A DNA stretch of 64,000 nucleotides from Babesia bovis T2Bo (Eukaryota; Apicomplexa; Aconoidasida; Piroplasmida; Babesiidae), in the NCBI RefSeq assembly GCF_000165395.2, contig NW_026261572.1, positions 1-64,000 on the forward strand, read 5' to 3'. Under the pieces are notes generated by a model, which saw only the letters and a list, made by a program, of their open reading frames with translations, ran no database searches and was not told where the DNA came from. Numbering within the stretch: the stretch's first letter is position 1; each line of letters starts with the position of its first letter. A program made the position numbers and the translations under genes. This document shows positions 50,601 through 60,826 of the stretch, piece by piece.

Positions 50601-53600
50601 AGCTCCTGAGCTACTTGCAAGTTGCTTAAGCTAGTTATTAAGGCTCCGGTATCGATGAGAGCCAATGGTTTCAAGGGACTCTTGGCTACTAGGTCCAAGA
50701 TTGTTTCACTGGTCCATCCCTTCTTGAGTACAATGGGCCCCTTGACTACGGTTGGGTCTGTGAGTACCTTCAGGATCATACCGTCAGTACCCTGACTGTA
50801 GTGGCAGGTACCCATTTCTACTGGCAAAAGCTGCGACGGAGTACCTGAGAATCCAAGCCTAATCGGGAATAACATAGAGCTACCCAACTCCATAGCACTG
50901 GCAGTAAGCTGTAACGTGGTATGCTCCATAGCAGAGGGAAGTAAAACGTTGCAGAGGTAGTACTCTATAACGAGACCATCGTTTTTCAATAGGTTATACA
51001 GAATATCTACCTGCTCCTCGTCATATACGTTCACTACATCCAGGGTCCAAATATCCGACGCACGATCTACGTACTCTACAGGGTTGAATATGTGCTCGTC
51101 AGTGATGTCGCATAGGTAGTGGTACTGCCTTGTAGACTTGCGCTTGGACTCCCTCAGGGTACCACCTGCACTGAGTACCCAGCGGTTGAAAGTCTTGTAA
51201 GCTTGTCTGTTAACGATATGTCCCGGTTCCTCATAGAATTGCTGTGCCAAATGCCGTAAAGCAGGTGCAAAATCGCATTTCCTAAGTCCCTGGTACAGGT
51301 AGGCCAGGATAGTGAATCCAATAAGCACGTCAGGGTGTGAGAATTCGGAATATTTGCTAGGCGTGCCTTTACCAACGAACGGCACAGCCAGCATACGCCT
51401 GGACAATGGTGTATTCGGGCTTATTGCTAATATTTCCTCGACCTGCTTGATGCTCAGGACACCATAGTTTACTAGGTTGACCCTAGATATAACATGAGGG
51501 AATGTGGACCAAATCCATTCCTTAGCGAAGTTCAATACTTCCACGGATTGTAACGATGAGTTAGGCTCACCAGTTATGAGGAAGTCAAGACATTGTTGGT
51601 AGGTTTCCACTACTAGCTGGTGTTTCTTGAGGTACAAGCAGACCCATTCGGCCATCAGTGGCAGCATCTCGCCGACATACCAGTGGTGGTTAAGCAGTAT
51701 CAGGTGTGGCGAGTCACCGGCGTGGCATCCCACTACACCTTCACTGAAGCATAGCTGGATACGCTCCAGAACTGCCATTTCATTCTTCGAGACCTGTTCC
51801 TTGGAATTCGGTACCATGACTCGTAGAATGTGCCACGGCAGCAGCCACCTGATGTTATGGTCCGAGCCGTGCAAGTGTACCAGTGGCTTCTTGTCGCCAA
51901 TGGGCCAGTGCAACTCGCTCTTGAGTGGATGTAGCAAAAGGTCGATTTCGTCCATTAGCACTATTGCATTGGAGAACAGCTCCAATATCCTCAGGCACAT
52001 GTCAAGTTCAAGCTGTATAGCGCGATGCGTATCATCCACGTCTTTGGGCTTCTCCTTACTCTTGGGCGTTGGTGTTATCTTTGACGTACCCTTCATATTC
52101 CATATTCTCGTTAAACGCTGGTGCAAACTGTTTATCCTACTAACAGTGCCCTCGCTGACCATGGTACCCGATTCCAATTTGTGGAAGCAGGATACTACCT
52201 TGAGGAATATAGACTTGATGCTAGTGGGTGTACATATAACCACTGATCTCGTTTGCTTAGCCTGGAGTAGTTTCAGGTAAAGTTCCGGGGTAGCCCTGTC
52301 GAACCTGCTGAACTTGAGTGTGAAAACACCCTTGTGGATTACCGCAGAGAAGTTTTCCCTAAGTATCGCCCTTGTGAACTCCAACAATGCATGCGGACAT
52401 ATTTGTACGAACAGCCGTTCACCATCAGCTAGTAGCACAGAAAGTAGTGGGCCAACAACAGTGGTCTTACCTTCTCCCATAATCATCTGGTGGCATCGAC
52501 TTTCACCCATTTGGGCAGATTGTACAAAGTTACGCACAAGCTGTACCTGGCGCTTGTGTAGCAGTATATTTCCCGAGAATTCAAATAGAAGTAACCTCGG
52601 GTCCAGCATACACTTGGTACCGCCATTTTGGGTAGGCAACACAGTGACATAATGCCTGGCAACGTTCATGCGGTTGGACAAGGTCCGACTTGACGTGCAA
52701 ATGTCCACCTTTAGCGCATCTAATGCTTCTCCATGGACCTTGCCTTGCGATAGCTTTTTTAGTGACTGCAGCACTAGCATCAATTGGCATATGGCTTTTG
52801 CCGTTAGCGACCGCCTGTTGACAGCCATCATAACTGCTGCAACTAGGCACAGAATATCCTGAGGTCGATCTATGAACGGATTCAGTATGAGCAAATTACG
52901 ATCACCATTGGACGACACCAGGCAGTCTACCAACTCGTCAAGTCCCACGAGGCACTCAATACCCGCTAGTTTGCCGAATATATACCCCCAACACTTCATA
53001 ATATGCGTTTTGGTATCCTTTTTGTCCACGATGCAGTTTGCCTGGCGTAGTGCAGACCTAATACCAGCCTCCACGAACTGGCCGTCAGATTTGAACAATG
53101 CCAAAAGCCGTTCTCGTAGGGCCTGCAATTTCCTGAACTCCTCCGTGAGAACTTCAGGTTTTGCTGCCATCTGGTCGACGTAGGCATTGGTGAACCCAGT
53201 AAACATGCGCTGGCTTTCTTGTGCCTCCTCTTGCAAGTAGAACTCATAGTCCTTCTCCAGACGGGACATCATCTGACGTGCAGGTGCATATTTCATTACC
53301 CAGTGGCCTTCCAAGGATATAGGCAGCTTCTTTTGGTCGGGTGCCACCTTTGGTGGTTCTACATGCTCCCTGTGCTCAATCACTTCGCCCAGTACTTCAG
53401 CGCCCATGGTGGAGATGAACTTATCATCTACAACGGCATCACCCACTTTGCAAGGTACCATTTCCATCACATCCTTGGTGTAGTCAGTGCTATAGTGCAC
53501 AAATGACCACGGTACCAAGAGCTGGTCCTTGGGGATAGTAGCGCTAATCCTGAGTACGTACTCGTACTTGTGGTGACGCTTGTAATCCTCAGGCCACATG

Positions 53601-56600
53601 ATGGCACCGCGTTCGTCTAGCCTATTAAGCGTACGCTGTACCTCCGCGATAAACTTCTGAAGTGGCTGGTGGACTCTTGAAAACAAGGATGTCAACTGCT
53701 TCTTCTGGGTGACGTCTGGCGGTATCCTCGGCATCTGTGAACCCAGGGAGCGATCTGCGCTTAGGATTTCGAGAGTCGACAGCATAATGTTCTTGGTGTC
53801 CTGGTTTTTGTGTATGATGAACCTGGTAAGCACAGCTCCCCATTCATGGGTTGGCTCATATGGCAACGTTGACATTGGGAATATACCGCATAACATTTCG
53901 TAGACCACTAAAAAGTCGCCGTGGCCAATGCCTCTAGCAAACATCTTCTCTATGTACGCCAAGGAATCGGGTCCCGATAGTATAGAGTCAGGCTTTTTGT
54001 AACGTACATTCGTCAGGATATTAGCGGCGGCGTCCACGTAAACATTCTTGTCGATGCAGCTCTTGTCACATCTACTGTCGTAGTTGTGCACATTAGGCCG
54101 CTTGGGCATGGCAAGCTCTATTTTATGTACCACTGAAAACTCACGACCTACATCAGATACCTTATCCTGATCCAGGGCGTTCAGTATGGCAAACCTGTTG
54201 GACAACGAAGGGAAACGCCCAAAGTACGGCTGGCACAACTTGAGAAGTTCCTTCTCTTCCTGGATAGTCAATCTACACCCAGCGGATACATACCGCAGGT
54301 TGTTTATGTATCCCAGGAGCTCCTGGTGCAACACCCAGTTGATCCTGTAGGTCTCGCCATCCTTGGGACCGGGAACCTGTTTAACGGTACCAAATATGGT
54401 CTTTATGTTTTGCTGTATCCTTTGCATCCGCTTTGGTGGTTTGAGGTTTATTCCTTCCGCTACGTGGAGCCCCTGCCTAATGGCAGCTAGCAGTAAGTGA
54501 ATCCTACACGCGTAAGCGTCTGGGTGTTTATCGCAAGTGGAATCGATTTTAGCCAGTACCTCCCAGAAAGCACGTTCCTCGCTGCTGTGACTCTCGTCGT
54601 CAAACAGCGTGGTCTTGCTGATGCGGCATACCTGGTCATACTGCCTATCAAGGAACCTGTTAAGCAGCAGATATAGGCCTGACGCATAGGTTGGAACAAA
54701 CAGGAACGACCTAGAGGAGTGTACTTTGTAGAGGTAGTGCCTGCTGCCAGTATCTATGGCTGCCAGCCAGTCCTTGTTACCACCATCGTAGATCAACTCT
54801 GGCCAAACTACACCTTGCATTACATGCGCTATTTCATGGGCCAGCATGATACCTTCAGGTACCTTAGGGAACACACGTATAGGGCACCTAACAGTAGATA
54901 CCAGTATGTACAATTCACCGTCCTCATCAGTTAACAACAGACTATTTTCCAAACCGCGGATAAGCGCAGCTGTCAACGGGCTCTGCCATACATCACCATA
55001 GTTCAAAAACAGTCCTGTATGCTCCTCACACATGTAGCGTATGATACCACTAGAACCTCCACCAGACCTAGTGGCACGGAACGTCAAGCCCAGCTTAGCG
55101 AATTCCACTACTTCCACGCGGTTACTATCTTCATATGACCATGCCAGTATATGGCTCAGGTCATCCAGACGCAACAGAGTCCTCGTTAACGACTCGATCA
55201 ATTCGTCCTTTGGCGCCTGCAGGTTTACAAGCTGTTCAACTTCCTTGGTAGTTTCCGAGCCTATATGCACACGCTTGACAATGGCATTGGCATCAGCGTG
55301 TTGGAAGTACGTATTGTCCGGGGCGCCGTATGGCACCAATCGGATCCAAACACGAGTTTTTGCAAACCGTTCTGCAGTTGTGGTCTTGGGGTATCCCACA
55401 ATATCCGACGATTTGATGTTCTGCCAGAAGTAGTACTCCTCAAGGAGGACATCGGGTAAAAGACCACGCATACACTCGGGTAGGATAAACTGCTCCCTGC
55501 CGCTTATGCCGCCCTCGGTGCTAGCCAACACCTCTTTCTCGGTGTTGCGGATAATGAGTAACGTATTCTTTGGCTGCGGAGCTGGTTGCGAGGGCTTACC
55601 TACGGAAAGTTCGGGTTTACCACTACCGAAGCCAACTATATTTACATATCGCGGTAGACTGGTGCAGAACGCCCGGGTTGCATCTGAGCTGTAGCACAAC
55701 GAACGGTACCAAGTCCTACCCTCCTGCACCAGGTCAAACACATGGATTGCCAACGGGTTCTTCACTACTACAATTTCCTTCGTCACCAAGCGCTTCGAGC
55801 CGCTGCTGGTGTCCTCAGTCTTGGTAACAACTGCATTATTTGCAGCTGCAACTTCCGCTGCATGCTTACCAGAAGCTTGCTGGGACGAGCTCTTGCTACT
55901 CTTGCTTTTACCACCCAGCTTAGTTATGCTGGAGGCGGCATCGGTGATAACCGACGAAATACTGGATATAGTCTCTGCAGTGTTCTTTGCTATTTTCACG
56001 ATAGTACTGTCGTCATTCGGTATGTAATCCACTGTGCAGTCCTTGATGCCACTGTACTCACTCTGGTGGAACTCCGATACGGGAATAGCACCAATATTGT
56101 CTGCTTCGCCAGTATTATGGCTGGAGACGTTGTACGTTGCTATGAGCCTGACGGAGTTGATGACATACTTGTTTGCGTCATATCTGACGTAGGTCTCATC
56201 CTGTTGCGTATCCAGGTTAGAAGTGGCTAACGTCTTGGCAATGTATACAGTCCACTTGGGCATGTGCTCCTGGAGCCAGGGGTCTAATACTGCTGGAAGC
56301 CACTCCAAACCACTGTGACACGCCGACTGTTTGTATACCATTTTAGGAGGTAACATGTAGTCGCGCGTATCGCGCTCCCATCTGATAAGGTTATAATTCC
56401 TACCGACCAGACGCATCCAATGACGATTATGATGGAGCTGTACAGTTGCACTCTGTACAGTGGATTGGCGATTAACCTGTCCCAAAAGCTCGACATAGTG
56501 CGGGAAGTGGTTTACCCACTGGCCTAGCAGCTGGAGGCGGTTACGTTTCAGAGTGAGTTCGCATGTCTGGAAGTTTAGTTCAATATCACAGTGCTGCATC

Positions 56601-59600
56601 ACGCGCATCTTCAGCCACTCTTCATAGGCTTCAATCGGGCTCACTAGCTTGTCGGCCTTACTCTTCCGTCTGAGTTTACGGTAGACTTTCTTACCCAGGG
56701 ACACTGTCATGTCCTTGGTTTTCTTGGTATTGTCCACAACCACGTCCTTGGTGTGCCCTATTATGCCCTTACTACTCGGTTTGGCATCTTCCACTGCCTC
56801 GGGTTCTGTGCGCTGCTCGGTTTTACTCTTTGCCTGCTGGTCAAACGCCCATGCGGGATCTGTGTTCTCACCCTCCTTGCCATCTAGGTTTTCATCGACG
56901 TAGTAGCTTTCCATTAAAACGTCCTCATAGTCAGAATCATCCTCGTCATCTATCTTGCCTGTTTTAAATTGTCTGTGTACCCAAGATGCCTTGGTGAATC
57001 TACCAGACCTTACTGGAAACTGGAGTTCATGCCAGTCGTCAGTGCTTGTCATGTCCATCCTGATCCGCGCTATCTCGGCATCTGACATGGCAAACTGGGT
57101 CACCTTGTGTACTAGCTTTTCCAGTATAACATCACAGCCAGTGCCTTTGGACCTCAGGTACTTCAGGAACCGCTGACGTATAGTTTGTACAACACCGAAA
57201 AGCTCAAGCTCTGGCATGAAAAGCGGTTCTTCATCAGGATCTTCATCGTTGGTATCCGAACTTGCACTGTCTACTGACTTTTCAACCTCGAATCTATGGT
57301 GGACATATACGAATATAAGCGCTGTCCCAAGTGACAAGAACATATCATCTTCATTTTCAGGTGTAGGCTGTCCGTTTTGGACCATGTAGTCATCGATTTG
57401 CATGATATAGCCGTATACCAGAGCAACATGGGCCATCGCAAGTGTGGCGGCATTTTGATCATTCGCTCTTGCTGCTTTCAACGCACGCTTGTTAAGTGCC
57501 TTGGCACCTTCCATTAACAACACACGCATACGTCTTTGGAAAGCCTCCAACTCAATGCAGGCAGCCTCACTACGTAAGCGAAGTCCTCTAACATTGCTGT
57601 GCCAACCGCTACCGGTAATCCTGGTAGGCCCCGATCCATCGGCAGGTTCCTGTGTAAACCTAAAGTGGCACGTAGCTTGGAAAACATAGCGGCATACATG
57701 AGTAGCCAATCTAATAGCAAATGGCAGTACTTTAGAGGCATCCCCAACGAATACGCAGTTGTCCCTTTCAAGTGCCAACTCCAGCATCTGCTCAACTGAT
57801 AACAGTACACAGCCACCGGAGAAATATATCTCATTGAAAAGGAGACCCAGAGGCGTTGAGAGTATATCGGGAGATTGGACTGGAGCCATCTGAGGGTACA
57901 CGTGGTCGTTTGCCATGCTCTTCCAGATACCAGGCTCGAACACCGAAGCCATGACTACCTTCTGCAGGGGCGCTGAAGCCACTGCGTGGAGGTTAGCTTC
58001 ATTGGCGAAAAATTGCATGATCAGCGGGATACGTACATAGGATGCAGTGAGGTACTGGAGCAAGAGTTCAGAGTCACGCCGACCTAGGTTACCACCGTAG
58101 TCAGGAAGTGTCTGGAGGTGGAGTACGTCAGTCTCGTTGGCTACCTCGCAGTCAGTCACCAGGTTATGGGCGTCAGCTGCACTAGTGGGCGACTTTGAAT
58201 TACTAGAGTGGACAAACCACCGCATCATCTTGCGATAATAAGTCTGACTCTGCTCGTCAGAGTTCCTGACCTTGCCAATGGGAGTAACCTTCAACTGCTT
58301 GCCAAATGCCTTGACCGTTATGGTTGCACTGGAGCTGCTTGAGGTCACTGACCACTTGAACGTGGCATCCTCCAGGGAGTACCTTGACGTGGGCACAATG
58401 GGACCGGACCAACCAATAGACTTTCCAATGAAGACAATGTCACGGAGGTAGCCAAACTCTGGGAACATAGCCGCGAATTCCTTGTTCTCACATACAAAGT
58501 ACTTGCGCACATCTTCAACGCCACGGTTAAAACCCAATTGAAGCGCTACTAAATGTACTAAAAGCTCGTCTCCCGAGCCGATTTCAAGTGACTTTTCCCA
58601 ATCAAACACAATGTGCTTTGGCCCAAGCATACGCTCGACAGATTCGAAGTAATCCAGAACCTGAGTACGCGCAATGACGGCTAAGGGGTCAGTGAGGCTG
58701 TAGTAACAACTTTCCAGGCCGAAGTTACCCAGGGAGAATCCAAAGGGGCTAATGGGACCCTGGCCCTTGCCTGAGTATATCAGCGAGACGTGACTCGGAG
58801 TGTCCACTGCAATTTTACGAGTGACGGCATCTGCTATCGCACATATGACACCTAGCATAATGGCCTTTTCACCCTCTATTGTACGAGTACGGATAAGCGA
58901 GCAGTATGCAATGGCCACGTGCCTAGCTATCATCTGCAGTAGCCTCAAGATATCAACCTGGGTCTCGAGCTCAATATCGCCGTTAGCCCAGAAACACAAT
59001 ACCTTACCTGGATCTGGCATTGTACCATCCTCATTGCGCATGGGTATTGGCAGTGGTAACGGCAATACCTCGAACAACACGTGCCTTATCAGCTGGAAGC
59101 GCCATGCGTAGGTGTACGAAATGGCATCTCGCTGGTTAGACAGCAAAGTGCAAACTTCCATACATTTGCGCAAGACCTTACAGACGTCGCTGAAGTTGTT
59201 TATTGGCATCTCGACACTGGTCATATCCACAGGCAGCAGCAGCTGGGACCTCATTGAACCTTTGGCCAACTCGTTGACATTGGGACCATCCAACCTGAAC
59301 TTGCCAAAGTTCTCAAACTCAAAGTTTAGCTGTGTGTCCGGATCTGGCATACATAGCTTCCTGTCAATGGTACACGACCCAGTACCCATACCAAGTGCCC
59401 TTGGCGGCATCTTAGCCTGGAGGTTAGCATATACCTTGCCAATAACACACGCAGCAAGGTTGTAGAGCTCCGGTATGTTTTTCAGGGGCGAGCTTGCATC
59501 GTAGTGGAGACGGTTACCCTCAAGTCCCAGGGACCCAGCGGCCTTGGCAACACTGGGGAAGGGACTGTTAGTTGAACCAACAAGGCTCGACATCGTCATC

Positions 59601-60826
59601 GCAGACTCGATTGAAAACTCAGTGCCATCGACGTCAATCAAAGTCTCCTGCTGTGAGTCGTAAACAGCCTCCTCTGCAAGCATTACAGCCAGCTGCTTGC
59701 ACGCAATTTCGATGAACAGAGACGAGCTACGGATGTTAAGCTGGCCGTTAGACTGGTCGTCACCAGTCAGAGAATCTAGATCGTGGTCGATCAATAGGCA
59801 TATGCTAAGCTGGAACATGATGTGTACCATCCTTACTTCCAGGTCGTTATGTTCGTCCCGACGCAGGACAAGCTCAACGAAAGTGGCGATAATAGAGGTC
59901 ATTGAGCCGGGCTTGTACTCATTTGTTGGTGCGTCCATCCATACGCCACCGTAGTTATTCTCTAACTCAAATTGCATCTCTTTTGTCGATTCAGTCTTCT
60001 GGTCCTTGCTCATGCGCGTAAAAGCCTCGATGAGAACCTTTTTGGCGGATTTGCCACTTGACTGCTCCTTGACCTCCTCAGTCTCATCCAATCGTACGTT
60101 AGATAACGATTCAAGCTTCCAGTTAAGCATTAGGGGCTTAGAGTTAAGGTATGGCAGCAGCACTTCATATAGGTAGGCATAATTCTGGGTGCTGGGTGCA
60201 TACATCAACCTGAATATGGCAAACCAAAATGCACTGTGCAACAGCCTATCCGCAGATACATCCTTGAGCATCACAGATGCATCTCGCTCCAGTTGACCAA
60301 TTTTGGTGTACCTGTTAAGCTTGAATGAATGGTACTTGAGGCCTGGGCCACCAGTGTTAACTACACCAAACACATACGATGATGAATCTGCTGGTTTGTA
60401 TATGGCGTAACCTAGCCATTCCAATGGAGTTTGGTCCGATAGTTTAACTCCACCCGGTATTAAAAACCAGCTGTCATTAGGTAAGTCCTTCAATCGGGTC
60501 AATAGCCCAAAGATGAATCTATGCAACATCGCAAAATCGCCATTTCCGGCGTGCACAGTGGCATCATACAGATGTTGCCATAGTGCTGAATCTATCATGC
60601 TAATGGCCTCTTTAGCTTTAAGAAGGCCATTGCACATATCAGGTGACACAAGGGCACCGCCCTTCTCTAGTGTCTTGTTTATTATCCTCTGATAGAGCTT
60701 AGATGAGCTGTTTAGTGCGCTCGCCGCCGATATAGACGGCGTAGGTATGACCGACCCTGCATTGAATGCAAAGTAATGGTCACAGCACAGCTCAATAAAG
60801 CTGGGATCCTTCCAAATCCACGACAT
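47681..60826 (-). CDS. Giant 4,381-aa protein with SF2-helicase-like core (DUF3638/DUF3645 type)
   Basis: A single 13.1-kb exon. The central region resembles the very large eukaryotic DUF3638/DUF3645 proteins (by recall). Helicase-like motifs occur in order: Walker A MGEGKTT at 2783-2789, DEID at 2959-2962, SGTPSQ at 3327-3332, and QGAWRMR at 3489-3495. A GLLPDVLLEEYYFWQ motif near 1786, also seen in that family, supports this. Other parts: HEIAH at 1997-2001, a Lys/Ser-rich linker near 1600, a Glu-rich stretch near 3720, an EF-hand-like DRDIDG near 4155, and a Vps62-like W.P..PEGY block near 4280. No TM or signal peptide. Probably a cytoplasmic ATPase of unknown role; some databases label relatives ubiquitin hydrolases, which I cannot support here. 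Confidence 0.8.
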   Translation of the reverse strand: MSWIWKDPSFIELCCDHYFAFNAGSVIPTPSISAASALNSSSKLYQRIINKTLEKGGALVSPDMCNGLLKAKEAISMIDSALWQHLYDATVHAGNGDFAMLHRFIFGLLTRLKDLPNDSWFLIPGGVKLSDQTPLEWLGYAIYKPADSSSYVFGVVNTGGPGLKYHSFKLNRYTKIGQLERDASVMLKDVSADRLLHSAFWFAIFRLMYAPSTQNYAYLYEVLLPYLNSKPLMLNWKLESLSNVRLDETEEVKEQSSGKSAKKVLIEAFTRMSKDQKTESTKEMQFELENNYGGVWMDAPTNEYKPGSMTSIIATFVELVLRRDEHNDLEVRMVHIMFQLSICLLIDHDLDSLTGDDQSNGQLNIRSSSLFIEIACKQLAVMLAEEAVYDSQQETLIDVDGTEFSIESAMTMSSLVGSTNSPFPSVAKAAGSLGLEGNRLHYDASSPLKNIPELYNLAACVIGKVYANLQAKMPPRALGMGTGSCTIDRKLCMPDPDTQLNFEFENFGKFRLDGPNVNELAKGSMRSQLLLPVDMTSVEMPINNFSDVCKVLRKCMEVCTLLSNQRDAISYTYAWRFQLIRHVLFEVLPLPLPIPMRNEDGTMPDPGKVLCFWANGDIELETQVDILRLLQMIARHVAIAYCSLIRTRTIEGEKAIMLGVICAIADAVTRKIAVDTPSHVSLIYSGKGQGPISPFGFSLGNFGLESCYYSLTDPLAVIARTQVLDYFESVERMLGPKHIVFDWEKSLEIGSGDELLVHLVALQLGFNRGVEDVRKYFVCENKEFAAMFPEFGYLRDIVFIGKSIGWSGPIVPTSRYSLEDATFKWSVTSSSSSATITVKAFGKQLKVTPIGKVRNSDEQSQTYYRKMMRWFVHSSNSKSPTSAADAHNLVTDCEVANETDVLHLQTLPDYGGNLGRRDSELLLQYLTASYVRIPLIMQFFANEANLHAVASAPLQKVVMASVFEPGIWKSMANDHVYPQMAPVQSPDILSTPLGLLFNEIYFSGGCVLLSVEQMLELALERDNCVFVGDASKVLPFAIRLATHVCRYVFQATCHFRFTQEPADGSGPTRITGSGWHSNVRGLRLRSEAACIELEAFQRRMRVLLMEGAKALNKRALKAARANDQNAATLAMAHVALVYGYIMQIDDYMVQNGQPTPENEDDMFLSLGTALIFVYVHHRFEVEKSVDSASSDTNDEDPDEEPLFMPELELFGVVQTIRQRFLKYLRSKGTGCDVILEKLVHKVTQFAMSDAEIARIRMDMTSTDDWHELQFPVRSGRFTKASWVHRQFKTGKIDDEDDSDYEDVLMESYYVDENLDGKEGENTDPAWAFDQQAKSKTEQRTEPEAVEDAKPSSKGIIGHTKDVVVDNTKKTKDMTVSLGKKVYRKLRRKSKADKLVSPIEAYEEWLKMRVMQHCDIELNFQTCELTLKRNRLQLLGQWVNHFPHYVELLGQVNRQSTVQSATVQLHHNRHWMRLVGRNYNLIRWERDTRDYMLPPKMVYKQSACHSGLEWLPAVLDPWLQEHMPKWTVYIAKTLATSNLDTQQDETYVRYDANKYVINSVRLIATYNVSSHNTGEADNIGAIPVSEFHQSEYSGIKDCTVDYIPNDDSTIVKIAKNTAETISSISSVITDAASSITKLGGKSKSSKSSSQQASGKHAAEVAAANNAVVTKTEDTSSGSKRLVTKEIVVVKNPLAIHVFDLVQEGRTWYRSLCYSSDATRAFCTSLPRYVNIVGFGSGKPELSVGKPSQPAPQPKNTLLIIRNTEKEVLASTEGGISGREQFILPECMRGLLPDVLLEEYYFWQNIKSSDIVGYPKTTTAERFAKTRVWIRLVPYGAPDNTYFQHADANAIVKRVHIGSETTKEVEQLVNLQAPKDELIESLTRTLLRLDDLSHILAWSYEDSNRVEVVEFAKLGLTFRATRSGGGSSGIIRYMCEEHTGLFLNYGDVWQSPLTAALIRGLENSLLLTDEDGELYILVSTVRCPIRVFPKVPEGIMLAHEIAHVMQGVVWPELIYDGGNKDWLAAIDTGSRHYLYKVHSSRSFLFVPTYASGLYLLLNRFLDRQYDQVCRISKTTLFDDESHSSEERAFWEVLAKIDSTCDKHPDAYACRIHLLLAAIRQGLHVAEGINLKPPKRMQRIQQNIKTIFGTVKQVPGPKDGETYRINWVLHQELLGYINNLRYVSAGCRLTIQEEKELLKLCQPYFGRFPSLSNRFAILNALDQDKVSDVGREFSVVHKIELAMPKRPNVHNYDSRCDKSCIDKNVYVDAAANILTNVRYKKPDSILSGPDSLAYIEKMFARGIGHGDFLVVYEMLCGIFPMSTLPYEPTHEWGAVLTRFIIHKNQDTKNIMLSTLEILSADRSLGSQMPRIPPDVTQKKQLTSLFSRVHQPLQKFIAEVQRTLNRLDERGAIMWPEDYKRHHKYEYVLRISATIPKDQLLVPWSFVHYSTDYTKDVMEMVPCKVGDAVVDDKFISTMGAEVLGEVIEHREHVEPPKVAPDQKKLPISLEGHWVMKYAPARQMMSRLEKDYEFYLQEEAQESQRMFTGFTNAYVDQMAAKPEVLTEEFRKLQALRERLLALFKSDGQFVEAGIRSALRQANCIVDKKDTKTHIMKCWGYIFGKLAGIECLVGLDELVDCLVSSNGDRNLLILNPFIDRPQDILCLVAAVMMAVNRRSLTAKAICQLMLVLQSLKKLSQGKVHGEALDALKVDICTSSRTLSNRMNVARHYVTVLPTQNGGTKCMLDPRLLLFEFSGNILLHKRQVQLVRNFVQSAQMGESRCHQMIMGEGKTTVVGPLLSVLLADGERLFVQICPHALLEFTRAILRENFSAVIHKGVFTLKFSRFDRATPELYLKLLQAKQTRSVVICTPTSIKSIFLKVVSCFHKLESGTMVSEGTVSRINSLHQRLTRIWNMKGTSKITPTPKSKEKPKDVDDTHRAIQLELDMCLRILELFSNAIVLMDEIDLLLHPLKSELHWPIGDKKPLVHLHGSDHNIRWLLPWHILRVMVPNSKEQVSKNEMAVLERIQLCFSEGVVGCHAGDSPHLILLNHHWYVGEMLPLMAEWVCLYLKKHQLVVETYQQCLDFLITGEPNSSLQSVEVLNFAKEWIWSTFPHVISRVNLVNYGVLSIKQVEEILAISPNTPLSRRMLAVPFVGKGTPSKYSEFSHPDVLIGFTILAYLYQGLRKCDFAPALRHLAQQFYEEPGHIVNRQAYKTFNRWVLSAGGTLRESKRKSTRQYHYLCDITDEHIFNPVEYVDRASDIWTLDVVNVYDEEQVDILYNLLKNDGLVIEYYLCNVLLPSAMEHTTLQLTASAMELGSSMLFPIRLGFSGTPSQLLPVEMGTCHYSQGTDGMILKVLTDPTVVKGPIVLKKGWTSETILDLVAKSPLKPLALIDTGALITSLSNLQVAQELLKRGLDHVDGVVYLDDHDRQMVLLRDRWRSTLLTHCGIPPERRLSFYDQVHATGQDIKQAAHATAFITIGADMTFRDYSQGAWRMRGIGKGQTLHLVIPREVETLIATDQKSEKSKIKQCVQWLIVRGITNEMKFSRVLFEQSVQNVIRKKSFQKLIQNHLSVAAGEAEGLAKCVNVFREIKDYSIPNTFSGKLTFSDRIRTFVKEYDIDESTLKPLIGVSMVPLKLNDVKEVVKPQVIKKTAVGDELLDIFATQDDELDLDGDEYVSYEEQVAAEANDEVAKGKLMKQDYLEMENKPIDEEFGYDAEHEQEMEVLEEEEEEEEATHQRQQMKEEEHQTEEELPQPHRYSRSEEEVIRWNLDQLSKDPNGCGFLGCKDFYLYRKDGTQLTMPFPDYISISPNFYKIKWSSNSYRRLKNVIVVLDVTGELETDILPQFQSMSNNVPVTQGTALNEVAPAQTLDVAMPRGIKRRLARAFEILATLPDNTVSLPMALSIIRAIDPEDPQDAELISSYIANELGKKGAGPDQQFAYQAILDAMVSLYSINKNRRFLVVTLAEAEAIRAWLHRSRTKAKIGLRNLGARFQPFDTSFCYAQKRPEKVAALVGLQPRITYACLKFFNSEMQYTACQVMMLKEIFESVSPTECLAYFQQLREMRLVVQNIKASLAGSSKLGRLFSASTSDELIMRLLNIRLHQIACERGGPRGLMLSLKTDRINGQILGGLINSNPQRILAQPHELKAFMQYLDRDIDGVVSLPDLEMSFDELTDVAADLNIYWGVRFSLEFHTDVRPVSQCSGFAVWMPKKLGHSLGVELQQLAHYFTLPNEVNLECPVLKCVNKSGGYSPLKKFCRVPTGYTKLWQDDAENPGIFLWQPIAPEGYLAIGIAATRVEEMPSERSVVCLPMKWVEEVNTPDAVLEADGFGPGLEPMRIKLHLWHGTANTDRALALKGTKFALQPNLLDMMDTVPELLSLD

